Below, piece by piece: positions 24,501 through 33,978 of a stretch of 64,000 nucleotides of DNA. Each line of letters starts with the position of its first letter. Positions within the stretch are counted from its first letter, which is position 1. Position numbers and translations under genes: made by a program. This stretch comes from JACMQW01 sp964536965 (GTDB lineage Bacteria > Bdellovibrionota > UBA1018). The notes under the pieces were generated by a model. The model worked only from the letters and a program-made list of their open reading frames with translations, was not told the DNA's origin and did not search any database. The DNA is taken from positions 66,263-130,262 of the forward strand of contig CAZIAL010000004.1 in the NCBI GenBank assembly GCA_964536965.1, written 5' to 3'.

Positions 24501-27500
24501 ACCGTGAACGAGGCAACGTTTCCGGCGTTCACCGCCGAGCCGGCGGCTGGGTTTGCGATCGTAAGCGTCGGGATGCCCGTGTCCTTGTTAAACGTCCGCG
24601 AGGCTTGGACGGCGCTGTTTCCGGCCGCATCCGTATGGTCGACATCGATCGTGACCGGACCGTCGGAGGCGGAAGTAAAATCAAGGCTCGCGCTCCAGGC
24701 GCCGGCCGTACACACGACCGTGGCCGAAGCATCGCCCGAGATGACGACGTTACGCGTATTCTCCGAGCAGGTGCCGTCCACGGCAAAGGTCGCGAAGTTC
24801 ACCGTATAGATGCCGGCCCCGGCGGCTGGGTTACTGATCGCAAGGGTCGGAACGACGGTATCTTTCGTAAAGTTTCGGGACGCCTGGACGGCGTTGTTTC
24901 CGCCGGCATCACTGTGGTTCACGTTGATCGTGACGACGCCCTGGGCGGCGGCCGTGAAATCGAGGTTCGCACTCCAGGCTCCGGCGGTACAGGTGACGGT
25001 GGCCGAGGCAGCGCCCGAGATGACGACGTCACGCGTATTCTCCGAGCAAGAGCCATCGACGGCAAAGGAGGAGACGTTACTCGTATTGATGTAGGCCAGC
25101 GCGGCTGGATTATCGATATCCACGGTCGGGACGCCGGAGTCTTTGTTAAAGCTACGGTTCTGGGTGATGGCCACGTTTCCGGCCGCATCGTTATGATTTA
25201 CGGCAATCGAAACGGCGCCGTCGGAAGCGGCCGAGAAGTCTAGGTTGGCAGACCACGCTCCGGCGGTACAGCTGACGGTCGCCGAGGCATCGCCCGTGAT
25301 GACGACGTCACGCGTATTCTCCGAGCAAGTGCCATCGACCGTAAACGAGGCCATGTTTCCGGCCGTGACGTTTGCCCCGGCGGCTGGGTTACTGATCGCA
25401 AGGGTCGGAACGACGGTATCTTTCGTAANNNNNNNNNNNNNNNNNNNNNNNNNNNNNNNNNNNNNNNNNNNNNNNNNNNNNNNNNNNNNNNNNNNNNNNN
25501 NNNNNNNNNNNNNNNNNNNNNNNNNNNNTCGAAACGGCGCCGTCGGAAGCGGCCGAGAAGTCTAGGTTGGCAGACCACGCTCCCGCGGTACAGCTGACGG
25601 TCGCCGAGGCATCGCCCGTGATGACGACGTCGCGCGTATTCTCCGAGCAGGTGCCATCGACCGTAAACGAGGCGACGGAGGCTAGGTTAATGGTCGAGCC
25701 GGCGGCCGGATTCGAGATCGCCAGGGTCGGTGGGGTCACGTCTTTGGTAAACGAGCGGTTCTGGGTCGTGGCCGGATTCCCGGCCGCATCCGCGTGATTC
25801 ACGGCGATCGAGACGGCGCCCGCGGCGGCGGCGGTGAAGTCTAAGTTCGCAGTCCACGCTCCCGCGGTACAGGCGACCGTGGCCGCGGCATCGCCCGTGA
25901 TGACGACGTCGCGCGTATTCTCCGAGCAGGTGCCATCGACGGTAAACGAGGCGACGTTCGCGGCGTTCACCGCGGAGCCGGCGGCCGGGTTACTGATAGC
26001 GAGGGTCGGCAGCACCGTGTCTTTTACGAAGTTACGCGAGGCCTGGACGGCGTTGTTTCCGCCGGCATCACTGTGGTTCACGTTGATCGTGACGGTGCCC
26101 TGGGCGGCGGCGGTGAAGTCTAAGTTCGCACTCCAGGCTCCGGCGGTACAGGTGACGGTGGCCGAGGCATCGCCCGAGATGACGACGTTACGCGTATTCT
26201 CCGAGCAGGCGCCATCGACGGTGAACGCGGCGACGTTGGCGGCGTTAATATAGGTATTGGCCGCGGGATTGGCGATCGTGACGGTGGGGAGGCCCGTATC
26301 TTTCACGAACGCGCGGGTCACTTGGGGGGCCGGGTTTCCGGCCGCATCGCTGTGGTCGACGGCGATGGAGACGGCGCCATCGGCGGCGGCGGTGAAGTCT
26401 AAGTTGGCCGACCAGGCTCCGGCGGTACAGGCGACCGTGGCCGCGGCATCGCCCGAGATCACGACGTTACGCGTATTCTCCGAGCAGGTTCCATCGACGG
26501 TGAAGGCGGCGACCGAGCCGGCGCCGATGATGGAGCCCGCGGCCGGGTTACTGATCGCAAGCGTCGGCGCGAGGGTATCTTTCGTAAACGAGCGGTTGTC
26601 CTGGGGAGCGTTGTTTCCGGCCGCATCGTTATGGTTCACCAGAATCGTGACGACGCCCTGGGCGGCGGCGGTGAAGTTCAGGTTGGCACTCCATGCACCC
26701 GCGGTACAGACGACGGTAGCCGTCGCATCGCCGGTGATGACGACGTTACGCGTATTCTCCGAGCAGGTGCCATCGACGGCAAACGCGGCTTGGTTGGCGA
26801 GATTCACGAACGTGCCGGCGGCCGGGTTCGAGATCGCCACCGTTGGCGCCGCCGTATCTTTGGTAAAGGCGCGCGACGCCTGTACGGCCGCGTTTCCGGC
26901 CGCATCCGTGTGGTTGGCGAATACGGTGACGGTGCCATCCGCCGCGGCCGAGAAATCGAGGTTCGCGCTCCAGGCTCCGCCCGAGCAAAGCACCGTGGCG
27001 GAAGCCGCACCCGAGATCACGACGTTCCGGCCCGTCTCCGAGCAGGTTCCCGTGACGGCGACCGCCGCGATTCCCGAAGATCCAAGCAGCGTGCCTGCGG
27101 GCGGGTTGGCGAAGGCCACCGTCGGCACGGCCGAATCGAGCGTGACGGGAGCCGCGGCCACGCGCAGCGAAACGTTTCCGGCGGCATCGCGGAGCCAGAA
27201 CGAAAGTTCCTTTGGACCATCTACCGCCGCGACCGTGTAGGCCGCGGGCAGGGCGCCGGCGGTCCAGGTGCAGTTCGCGAGGTTGGTGTCGTTTTCCTGG
27301 ATGCAGTAGTGCGAGTAGGGAAGATTCGTGACCGCGCCGTAAGAGAGGGCATACGAAGTGGAATTCGTGGGATTCGAATTGGTCACGGTCGCCGAGGCGA
27401 GAATCGGAGGAGTGCGATCGATGACGACGGTATTCGAGCTGATGACGGTCGAGGTACCGAACGAGTTCCGGAAATAGGCGGAGAGTTCGAGCATCCCGTC

Positions 27501-27845
27501 GGGGGCGGAATCGAGATATTGGAGGGGAAGGGCGCCGCTCTTCCAGATGCAGGTCCCGGAGTCGGTGGAGTTCTCGAGCAGGCAGTACTGGTCGTAGGTA
27601 CCGACGAGGAGACCCCAGTCGAGGTCGAGGGGGTTCCCGCGGGTGGGCGTCGAGTTCAGGATGGTGAGGGAGGTCATGGCCGGCGCGGAGGTCGCGATGC
27701 CGTCGGTGGCCGTGCTGGCCGCACGGCGAAGGGCGGTGATCTGCGAACCGCAACCGCTCAGGGTGATTGCGAGCAGAAGACCCGCGACTTGAGTCACGCG
27801 CGCAGCTGTCCCGACAATGTTTGGAAGAAAGAGTCCTAACCGCAA
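18566..27845 (-). CDS. Giant Ig-like-repeat lipoprotein with phage-tail-like C-terminus
   Basis: A frame of about 3,090 codons counting gap placeholders. The start is probably TTG at 27845, preceded by TGAGG; the signal peptide ends in lipobox TLSGC near residue 31. After an N-terminal region with cysteine-containing modules (residues of about 35-210), about 20 Ig-like repeats follow (consensus FTVDGTCSENTRDVVITGDA...CTAGAWSANLDFTAA...VNHSDAAGN), 93 residues each. The C-terminus has two modules (YSEAIDNTTEWT; LYSEDFGNAAWTKT) resembling phage spike/tail domains, then a LamG-like domain (FTGWIKEVRFYPTRIADGEL). Each repeat carries a Cys pair, so disulfides are likely. Probably a long adhesin-type surface fibre. 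Gaps at 20177, 24160 and 25429 leave its true length unknown. Confidence 0.85.
20177..20186. other. Ten-base sequence gap (N)
   Basis: A run of ten N inside the phage-like C-terminal region of the giant gene. The frame is open on both sides. Confidence 0.95.
24160..24259. other. 100-base scaffold gap in the repeat array
   Basis: Exactly 100 N, a standard placeholder. Landmarks on either side are 522 bp apart (23939 and 24461). Two periods would need 558, so the true gap is about 136 bases plus any multiple of 279. Confidence 0.85.
25429..25528. other. 100-base scaffold gap breaking the frame
   Basis: Exactly 100 N. Landmarks are 322 bp apart (25298 and 25620), which is not a multiple of 3 or of 279. 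A true gap of 57 or 336 bases (57 + 279n) would restore both the frame and the period. Confidence 0.85.
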
Positions 27846-27847
27846 AA

Positions 27848-27896
27848 CGTACCTCAATGACTCGGAAAAATTTAAATAGTGATCGACTTGTTTAAT
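27848..27896 (-). repeat. Leader/promoter region of the giant gene, duplicated at 18367-18415
   Basis: 49 bases identical to the pseudogene leader. On the minus strand it contains the AT-rich stretch CACTATTTAAATTTTTCC and ends TGAGGTACG just before the TTG start, so it probably includes the promoter's -10 and the ribosome-binding site. Confidence 0.7.
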
Positions 27897-28070
27897 GATC
27901 GGATAGATCGCTTTCGAAAAAAACTGCGCCGTTTTGGACACAGGTTCCAGCGCGTAAATATGCGACCTGAGGAGGTGAGGATCTCCTAAGGAAGCGCAAG
28001 GATTTCGAATGACCGCGCCGTTTGAATCTTGACGGTCGAATCCGCCAAATTTCTCCTCCATACTTATGGG

Positions 28071-29360
28071 ATGAAAGCGAATGGCTACGCCCTCTCCGAC
28101 CCGGGATTGAAACGATCCGCGAACGAAGATTTTTTCCTGATGGACGAGGAGATCGGCCTCTTCGTCGTCTGCGACGGAGTCGGTGGACATGTCGCCGGGG
28201 GCACGGCGAGCGATATGGCCGGACGAATGATTCGTCAGGTGATGAACGACGGACGCACCATCCTTCAGAAATACAATGCGGATCGATCGCTGAAAAACCG
28301 CGCGATCGTCGCGGGACTGCTCCAGAAGGCGATCCAGACCGCGAACGAACAGATTTATCGCATGGCCGAAGTCGATGTCGTGAAGCGCGGGATGTGTACG
28401 ACCGTCGCCGCGCTGGTCGTGCTCGACGATTACGCGATTCTCGCCCACGTCGGAGATTCCCGAGTCTATCTCCACCGCACCAATCAGGTTCACCAGCTCA
28501 CCGAAGACCATAAGTACGCCATCGAGATGGTGAAGCGCGGAATGATGAAGCCGGAGGATGCCGCGAAATCCCCCCAGGCGAACGTGCTCACGCGTGCCGT
28601 CGGCATTCAGCCTTCCGTGCAGGTCGATACGCTCCAGCTCGAGCTCGCGGCCGGCGACATGTTCCTGATCTGCTCGGACGGCCTGCATAACTACGCCGAC
28701 CGGAACGAACTGAAGAATCGGTTCGCCGGAGCCGATCCGAAGGCGCTCCCGAACCAGCTCGTCGAGTTCGCGAAGTCCCAGGGCGGCGCCGACAATGTGA
28801 CCGTCATCTGCGTGAAACTCGAAATGGAAAAGACGGCGAAGGACGACGTCGTCGATGCGCTGAAAAAGACCGAAATTTTTGGAAAAATTCCGATGTTCCG
28901 TTACCTCGGTTACACCGAGATGACGAAGGTTCTCGCGATCGCGCATCTGAAACAGTTTCCCGCCGGGGCCTCCGTCGTAAAGCAGGGGGATCCCAGCGAC
29001 GAAATGTACATCATCGCCGCCGGGGAAACCGACGTGCTGAAGAACGGCGTGAAGATCGCCGAGCGGAAGAAAGGCGACTTCTTCGGCGAGATGGGTATTT
29101 TCGACAACGCTCCCCGATCGGCTACCGTCAACGCGAGAAACGCCGTGACCGCGATCACGCTCCACCGTCGGGATCTGCTGGAGCTCCTGCGCCAGGAATC
29201 GCAGATCGCGGTGAAACTCCTCTGGGCGCTGAACCGCGAGCTGAACGAGCGAATTCGAAAGGCCTCCGAAGACGTCGCGAATCGCGCCGGCGCTCCGAAA
29301 GTCGAAACCGCCGAGACGGCCGAAGTGCTCCCCTTTAACTTCGAAGTCACCCGCTATTAA
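28071..29360 (+). CDS. PP2C-type serine/threonine phosphatase fused to a cyclic-nucleotide-binding domain
   Basis: 429 residues from ATG 28071; a TTG at 28029 would add 14 residues with no better ribosome site. Residues of about 5-245 are a PP2C domain: SDPGLKRSANEDFF, VVCDGVGGHVAGG, AHVGDSRVYLHR, LICSDGLHNYAD and GGADNVTVICVKL, so all metal-binding aspartates appear present. Residues of about 280-400 are a cNMP-binding domain: FPAGASVVKQGDPSDEMYII, then GDFFGEMGIFDNAPRSATV, with the phosphate-binding glutamate and arginine. It would remove phosphate from Ser/Thr kinase targets under control of a cyclic nucleotide. No kinase is adjacent. It is divergent from the giant lipoprotein. Confidence 0.92.
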   Translation: MKANGYALSDPGLKRSANEDFFLMDEEIGLFVVCDGVGGHVAGGTASDMAGRMIRQVMNDGRTILQKYNADRSLKNRAIVAGLLQKAIQTANEQIYRMAEVDVVKRGMCTTVAALVVLDDYAILAHVGDSRVYLHRTNQVHQLTEDHKYAIEMVKRGMMKPEDAAKSPQANVLTRAVGIQPSVQVDTLQLELAAGDMFLICSDGLHNYADRNELKNRFAGADPKALPNQLVEFAKSQGGADNVTVICVKLEMEKTAKDDVVDALKKTEIFGKIPMFRYLGYTEMTKVLAIAHLKQFPAGASVVKQGDPSDEMYIIAAGETDVLKNGVKIAERKKGDFFGEMGIFDNAPRSATVNARNAVTAITLHRRDLLELLRQESQIAVKLLWALNRELNERIRKASEDVANRAGAPKVETAETAEVLPFNFEVTRY

Positions 29361-29387
29361 GTCACCCGCTACCAAGGCGGGTTCGGG

Positions 29388-30584
29388 TCATTGCCGGGCC
29401 GTCTCCGAGGGTCTTTCCCAGAAGTCCGTGCGAAACCCTTCGCAGTCGTCATCGGTGGCGACCAGGAATTCGGCGAACCCGAGCTCCGGCTCGTTATCGT
29501 ACCGCAGGTCTCCGGCGATCCACGGTCCGGAGCTCCCATCATCGCCGATGTCCGAAAGAAAGGGCAGTCGCGCGAAATTCAGGAACCGCCGGTATCGGCA
29601 GCTCTTTTCGGCGAGCCGAAAATGGAGGTCCTTTTCCAGGTCCGACTGGGCGGACCAGGCGACGCGGGCGGATGGCCGCAGGAGTGGAAGGGCGGTTTCG
29701 GCGGTGCGATTCCGTCCGCGCGCGACCGCGCAGATTTCCGGCGCGATCCAGTGGGGCAGGAGGCTGACGCCCGCGAGGCGGGTCGTCCAATGGCTTTCGG
29801 TTTCCGTGCGAACCCAGACGCGCCAGCAAGCCGGATTCCCTGGAAACGGCGAGCTCTCCACGTCGACGAGGCGTTCCTGAGTGAGTCCCGTCTTTCGCCA
29901 CGCCTCGACGGCTTCCGAACGAGCCCATCGCGAAGCTCCGAAAAAGGTCAGAACGGTCATCATTGCGAGCGCGATGCCCATCCCCGCCTTCCGTTGCCAG
30001 ACGAGCCCGAAACAAATCGCGGCGCCGCCGACGCTGAGAAAGAGGGCGGCCGGAGTTCCAAGCCAGGAAACTCGCCAGACGAGGAACTGGAAGCCGGCGA
30101 AGACGAGAATCCAGAGGGTGCGACCTCGATTCGACTGCATCGTCAGATAGGCGACCGGAATCAGCGCGATCCAGAGGAGGGGTTCGAGGATGAAGAGCGT
30201 ATCGCCGTAAAACCATCCGTTCGAGAACGGCGTGATCGGATGGACTCCGTAGCTGTTCATCCCATCGGCGAGAAAGTGCAGTACGCCCGCGCCGGCGCCC
30301 ACCGCGAGCGCCGCGGGATCCCGCCAGGGACGTTTGAAAATGAGGTTCACGACGATCCCGACGAAAAGACCGAGCGGGATGGCCCAGGCGAAGCTGTGGG
30401 TATACCCCCGATGATGGACGATGTAAGAGAGGTCGTCGAGGTTCGGCCAGAATCTCTGGAGAACGTCGCAGTCGGGAATGTTGTTCCCCACCACGGCGGC
30501 CCAGAAAGTCGCGCGAGTCCGGAATCTCTCGGGCAGGAGTCGGTAGTTTACGATCCCGATGAGCGTGTGGGTAACGTTATCCAT
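29388..30584 (-). CDS. YdjM/DUF457-like membrane-bound metal-dependent hydrolase
   Basis: 398 residues. The start MDNVTHTLIG and the following NNIPDCDVL, HHRGYTHSFAWAIP and LHFLADGMNSYGVHPITPFS are the histidine/aspartate motifs of the YdjM family, which is related to zinc phospholipase C. Several transmembrane helices follow (IFKRPWRDPAALAVGAGAG, FILEPLLWIALIPVAYL, WILVFAGFQFLVW). The C-terminal 180 residues are a soluble domain with less conservation. The substrate is not known. It converges with the phosphatase gene and is followed (upstream) by a lipoprotein gene 6 bp away. Confidence 0.85.
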   Translation of the reverse strand: MDNVTHTLIGIVNYRLLPERFRTRATFWAAVVGNNIPDCDVLQRFWPNLDDLSYIVHHRGYTHSFAWAIPLGLFVGIVVNLIFKRPWRDPAALAVGAGAGVLHFLADGMNSYGVHPITPFSNGWFYGDTLFILEPLLWIALIPVAYLTMQSNRGRTLWILVFAGFQFLVWRVSWLGTPAALFLSVGGAAICFGLVWQRKAGMGIALAMMTVLTFFGASRWARSEAVEAWRKTGLTQERLVDVESSPFPGNPACWRVWVRTETESHWTTRLAGVSLLPHWIAPEICAVARGRNRTAETALPLLRPSARVAWSAQSDLEKDLHFRLAEKSCRYRRFLNFARLPFLSDIGDDGSSGPWIAGDLRYDNEPELGFAEFLVATDDDCEGFRTDFWERPSETARQ

Positions 30585-30590
30585 TCCGAC

Positions 30591-31370
30591 TTAATAGTCG
30601 GCGCGATACACCGCTCGGGTCAAGATCCGAGCCACTGTTCCGCTGGCTCCGGAATAGTCCGTTCGCGAGAGATAGATCTCGAGATCGCCGCTCGCGAGCC
30701 GATGCGCCTGCATCCCTTGCACGCCGCTGGCCGAAGAAATGCGGACGAAGGTATCGATATCGAAGCCGCGTCCGTTATCGGCGACCGACCAGCGACTGCC
30801 GCCTTGGAGGCGGATGTTCTGGCCGATGGCCCCGGTATCGCGGTCGATCCAGAGCGGTAGCGAAACGGAAGTGTCGAGGCCCGCGGAACGCGCGTTCGCG
30901 CAGACGTTGCGGGACTGCACGCGAGTGCGGGTGCCGTAACGAGCGCGGCGTCCGCGACCCCGCTGGACGAAATCGTAATCGATCGTGGTATCGGTCGCCG
31001 ACGAGCTCGCGATCATGCCTTGCTGGCCGGTCGATTCGGCGAACTGCTGGACCTCGATCAGTCGCAGGCAACCGCCCTCGCCATCGACGATGACGTCGGC
31101 GAGGTTTTGCGCGGCAATCGGGCGACCCTGGGGCTGCGGGATCGAATTCGCGCAGTAACCGCCGGATGGAAAGGTGACGGGACCGACCGGCATTCCCGGA
31201 AAAGGCGAGTAACCGGGCTGCGGATAGACCGGCTGGACGGGCATGACCGGACCGGCGGCCGCCTTTTTCGATTTGCCGCATCCAGAGAGGAGGACGCAAA
31301 CCGAGATGATCGCGAATGCCGCGAAAAGGGCCGAAAACATCGAATTTTTGGTCGAAGTGGAGCGGTTCAT
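30591..31370 (-). CDS. Lipoprotein of unknown function
   Basis: 259 residues. The signal peptide ends in lipobox LLSGC at about residues 27-31. A Pro-rich linker (VMPVQPVYPQPGYSPFPGMP) precedes a C-terminal domain with VQRGRGRRARYGTRTRV and cysteines in YCANS, GCLRL and VCANA. Lies 6 bp upstream of the YdjM-like gene in the same direction, probably one operon. Family not recognised. Confidence 0.65.
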   Translation of the reverse strand: MNRSTSTKNSMFSALFAAFAIISVCVLLSGCGKSKKAAAGPVMPVQPVYPQPGYSPFPGMPVGPVTFPSGGYCANSIPQPQGRPIAAQNLADVIVDGEGGCLRLIEVQQFAESTGQQGMIASSSATDTTIDYDFVQRGRGRRARYGTRTRVQSRNVCANARSAGLDTSVSLPLWIDRDTGAIGQNIRLQGGSRWSVADNGRGFDIDTFVRISSASGVQGMQAHRLASGDLEIYLSRTDYSGASGTVARILTRAVYRADY

Positions 31371-31474
31371 GCGCGCTTAATAACACGATGCGTTAAATTT
31401 TGGCAAGTCATTCCTATCGTCCCGTATTTAAAGAAAGGCTTGCTCGGCCCGCGAGGAAGTCATAACGGGAAAGG

Positions 31475-32188
31475 ATGAAAAATCTTCCGTTGTTCTTAGG
31501 GGTTATGGCTCTCCTCTCCACGTTTCCTGCCCAGGCTGAAGAAGGTTGGAAGAACGAATCTCAAGCCGGGATCGTCCAAACGTCCGGAAACACCGAGACG
31601 ACCACGCTCAGCCTCGGTCAGGCGACGTCGTACGAGTTCACCGCCAATGTCGTGAAGATCAACGGCAGCTACCTCTATCAGAAGAGCAATAACATCATCT
31701 CGGGGAAGAACTGGCGCCTCGGCGTTCGTTACGAGCGCGAACTCTCGGAGAAGGTCTCGCTCTTCCTCGCCCAGAGCGCGGAAGGGGATCGTTTCGCCGG
31801 AGTTCGCCAGCGGTACAACACCGACCTAGGCGCGAAGTATTTCGTTCGCAAGGAAGACAGCTTTCGGTGGTTCTTCGAAGGCGGTTCTCGCTTCACGAAG
31901 GAAAACCTTCTGTTCCGCTCCCAGAACAAGCACTTCGGTCGCGCCTTCACCGAACTCGAGAAAAAGCTGAACGAATCCGTTTCGGCGAGGTACTGGCTCG
32001 AATATCTCCCGAACTTCACGATCACCGACGACTGGCTGCTGAATACCGAGCTGAGCGTTTCCGCGGCCCTTTCGACGATGTTCTCCGTAAAGACCGGGTA
32101 TCTAATCCGTTATGACAACCAAGTGAACGCTCCCGGCCTTGAAAAGACGGATCGTACGCTCACCACCTCGCTCGTCGCGAAGTTTTAA
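31475..32188 (+). CDS. DUF481-family outer-membrane protein
   Basis: 237 residues with signal peptide (LFLGVMALLSTFPAQA). The body alternates beta strands: EGWKNESQAGIVQTSGNTET, the hallmark sequence of YdiY-like DUF481 barrels, then NNIISGKNWRLGVRYERELS and LGAKYFVRKEDSFRWFF. It ends in F, as outer-membrane barrels do (TTSLVAKF). Located 10 bp upstream of mscL on the same strand, so possibly co-transcribed. Function of the family is not clear. Confidence 0.85.
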   Translation: MKNLPLFLGVMALLSTFPAQAEEGWKNESQAGIVQTSGNTETTTLSLGQATSYEFTANVVKINGSYLYQKSNNIISGKNWRLGVRYERELSEKVSLFLAQSAEGDRFAGVRQRYNTDLGAKYFVRKEDSFRWFFEGGSRFTKENLLFRSQNKHFGRAFTELEKKLNESVSARYWLEYLPNFTITDDWLLNTELSVSAALSTMFSVKTGYLIRYDNQVNAPGLEKTDRTLTTSLVAKF

Positions 32189-32197
32189 GGAGTTCCG

Positions 32198-32557
32198 ATG
32201 CTGAAAGAATTTAAAGCGTTTCTCATGCGTGGCAACATCCTCGATCTCGCCGTGGGCGTGATCTTGGCTGGCGCCTTCACGAAAGTCGTCACCTCCCTGA
32301 CCTCGGACGTGATCATGCCGATCGTCGGCCAGGCCGCGGGAAAAATGGACTTCGACAATATCTTCATCAACCTCTCCGGCGGGGATTACAACACGTTGGC
32401 CGAGGCGAAAGCCGCGGGAGCCGCGACGATTAACATCGGCGTGTTCCTGAATCAGGTCATCGATTTCGTCATCATCGCTTTCGCGATTTATATGCTGCTC
32501 AAGCTCGTGAACCGGGCGATGGGCCGCAGTACGATTATCGAGCCGCCGAAAACCTGA
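32198..32557 (+). CDS. mscL: Large-conductance mechanosensitive channel
   Basis: 119 residues, a little shorter than E. coli MscL (136). The N-terminus EFKAFLMRGNILDLAVGVIL is the family signature leading into TM1, and DVIMPIVGQAAG ends it. TM2 is VIDFVIIAFAIYMLLKLVN. The channel opens under membrane tension to release solutes during osmotic downshock. A perfect terminator follows at 32581-32620. A GGAG sequence lies before the ATG at 32198. Confidence 0.97.
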   Translation: MLKEFKAFLMRGNILDLAVGVILAGAFTKVVTSLTSDVIMPIVGQAAGKMDFDNIFINLSGGDYNTLAEAKAAGAATINIGVFLNQVIDFVIIAFAIYMLLKLVNRAMGRSTIIEPPKT

Positions 32558-32580
32558 GTTGAAGCACTATCGGAATTGAA

Positions 32581-32620
32581 AAAAGAAGGGCAGCTCCGCG
32601 CGGAGCTGCCCTTCTTTTTT
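32581..32620 (+). terminator. Strong intrinsic terminator after mscL
   Basis: AAAAGAAGGGCAGCTCCG (32581-32598) pairs with CGGAGCTGCCCTTCTTTT (32601-32618) and the T-run continues to 32620. The A-run on the other side may also let it end the convergent minus-strand gene at 32659. Confidence 0.95.
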
Positions 32621-32658
32621 CGGAAGCCCTGACTGGCTGCGGCCACTCCCGGGGAATC

Positions 32659-33345
32659 CTAGAGCGTTTCCCCTTCGGAGCATTCCGATTTCTTTAAACG
32701 ATAGGCGTCGGGAGCGACCACGGCGATATTGTCGATCTCGCCGTCGACGATTGCCGAAAGGTCGGGCTTTCCGGACGAATCGACTACCGCCAGGTTCACG
32801 CTCTCGAGCGCTTCCCAGGTGTAGAGAATCAGGTGAGAGAAGTCGTTCTCTCCTCTTTTGCTATCGACCCGAATATCGAAGCCCTTTGCTCCCGGACTTA
32901 GGAAAAACATCGCGCCCGTCTTGAATCGATCCTGACAGACGAAGCTTTCCCCTTCATAGGCGCACTGGTAACTCGCCGACATCTCGGTCACTCCCTGGGT
33001 CGCATGCTGAAAGCGAAGGGTGAAATGAGCATCCGCCGTTCGTGCCTGTTCGGACGAAGCCGGGTTCTCCGTGACCACGAGTCGCGCCTTCTCGACGAAA
33101 GTCGGAAGGGTCTGTGAAGGCATCTTCAGATCGAAAAACGAGCCGTCGAGCACCGAAGCTTTACGATAATAAATCTCGGAGCCCTGTTCGATCCCTTCCA
33201 GGAATTCGATCATTCCGAGAGGGGCGCCCTGGGAGTTGGCTTGGGTGACGTAGTTGCGCTCGTAACACTGGGTGCTCGGGGCCGCATTCGCGGCGCTCGT
33301 CGCAAGCAAGCAAAGTAAGGAAAAGATTCGTTTATTTTTCGACAT
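32659..33345 (-). CDS. Secreted protein of unknown function
   Basis: The ATG at 33345 has GGAG upstream and gives 228 residues; an in-frame codon 21 bases earlier is less likely. Signal peptide: KNKRIFSLLCLLATSAANA. Cysteines at QCYERNY, YQCAYEG, FVCQDRF and the terminal SECSEG suggest two disulfides. The middle part includes MIEFLEGIEQGSEIYYRKAS and a later ESVNLAVVDSSGK. Likely periplasmic. No match recognised. It converges with mscL across the terminator. Confidence 0.65.
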   Translation of the reverse strand: MSKNKRIFSLLCLLATSAANAAPSTQCYERNYVTQANSQGAPLGMIEFLEGIEQGSEIYYRKASVLDGSFFDLKMPSQTLPTFVEKARLVVTENPASSEQARTADAHFTLRFQHATQGVTEMSASYQCAYEGESFVCQDRFKTGAMFFLSPGAKGFDIRVDSKRGENDFSHLILYTWEALESVNLAVVDSSGKPDLSAIVDGEIDNIAVVAPDAYRLKKSECSEGETL

Positions 33346-33465
33346 GGGATTCTCCGTGGGTTCCATTTTTACTGCGTGAAACGTTATGGAGCAGACCTAT
33401 ATCAAAAAATAACGCGATGCGTCAACACTAAATTTCCTACACGATGCGAGCCGCGTGCGCGCGAT

Positions 33466-33930
33466 CTACTTGGCTTTCTTCGACTTCACGAAATGCGCCG
33501 AAATGTAGCAGGCGACCGGGGCTTTGGCGTCATCCACCGCGCCACAGACGATCTCTTTCGCGTAGACGAGCGGTTTCGCGCCTTTGCCTTGCGGCTTGAT
33601 CACCTCGACTCCCGCTTTCTTCAGCACGGCGGTCATGGATTTCACCTTCGCCGCATCGAGCGTAAACGGATCGCACTTCGTGCCCTGGCAAGCGACCGTT
33701 TCGGTGCGATACACCATCTCGTGGTCGAGCATGAATTTAGGATGGCCCGCTTCGGTCACGTCGTTCGGAATTCCTTTAAAAGGTTCCTTTTTGCTGCCGC
33801 CTTCTTTCATCAGATCGGAAAGTTTGCGGGCTTCGGCGCCTTCGATTTTCACGTTGAGAATCGGCTTCTCCGCCGCGAACGCGAGGGACGGGATTAAAAC
33901 CAGAAGGGCGCATAAAATTTTCTTTTTCAT
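33466..33930 (-). CDS. Small secreted protein of unknown function
   Basis: Start at 33930 gives 154 residues with signal peptide KKKILCALLVLIPSLAFA. Mature part contains two CxG-type pairs (VACQGTKCDPFT and IVCGAVDDAKAPVACY), pointing to disulfides, and a lysine-rich tail FVKSKKAK. It lies divergently from the methyltransferase gene, 48 bp away. The family is not recognised. Confidence 0.65.
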   Translation of the reverse strand: MKKKILCALLVLIPSLAFAAEKPILNVKIEGAEARKLSDLMKEGGSKKEPFKGIPNDVTEAGHPKFMLDHEMVYRTETVACQGTKCDPFTLDAAKVKSMTAVLKKAGVEVIKPQGKGAKPLVYAKEIVCGAVDDAKAPVACYISAHFVKSKKAK

Positions 33931-33978
33931 GGGTTTAAGGATGAACCACAAACGATTCGGAGGGAAGATAGAACTGGT

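Larger units (their letters stand above)
21830..27100 (-). repeat. Tandem array of 279-bp Ig-like repeats
   Basis: The landmark GATGACGACG lies at 24461, 24740, 25019 and 25298, exactly 279 bp apart each time. About 20 copies are visible between roughly 21830 and 27100. Copies toward 21830 are more diverged (CSDNG, CGANG forms); copies in the middle are very similar to each other. Both 100-base gaps lie inside the homogeneous part. Confidence 0.9.

Noticed and set aside
20201..24809. Several long plus-strand frames across the repeat array
   Set aside because: They repeat with the same 279-bp period as the minus-strand gene and are low-complexity translations of its complement.
21830..27100. 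Regular repeats considered as a CRISPR-like array
   Set aside because: The units are coding, 279 bp with no spacer structure, and translate as Ig-like domains.
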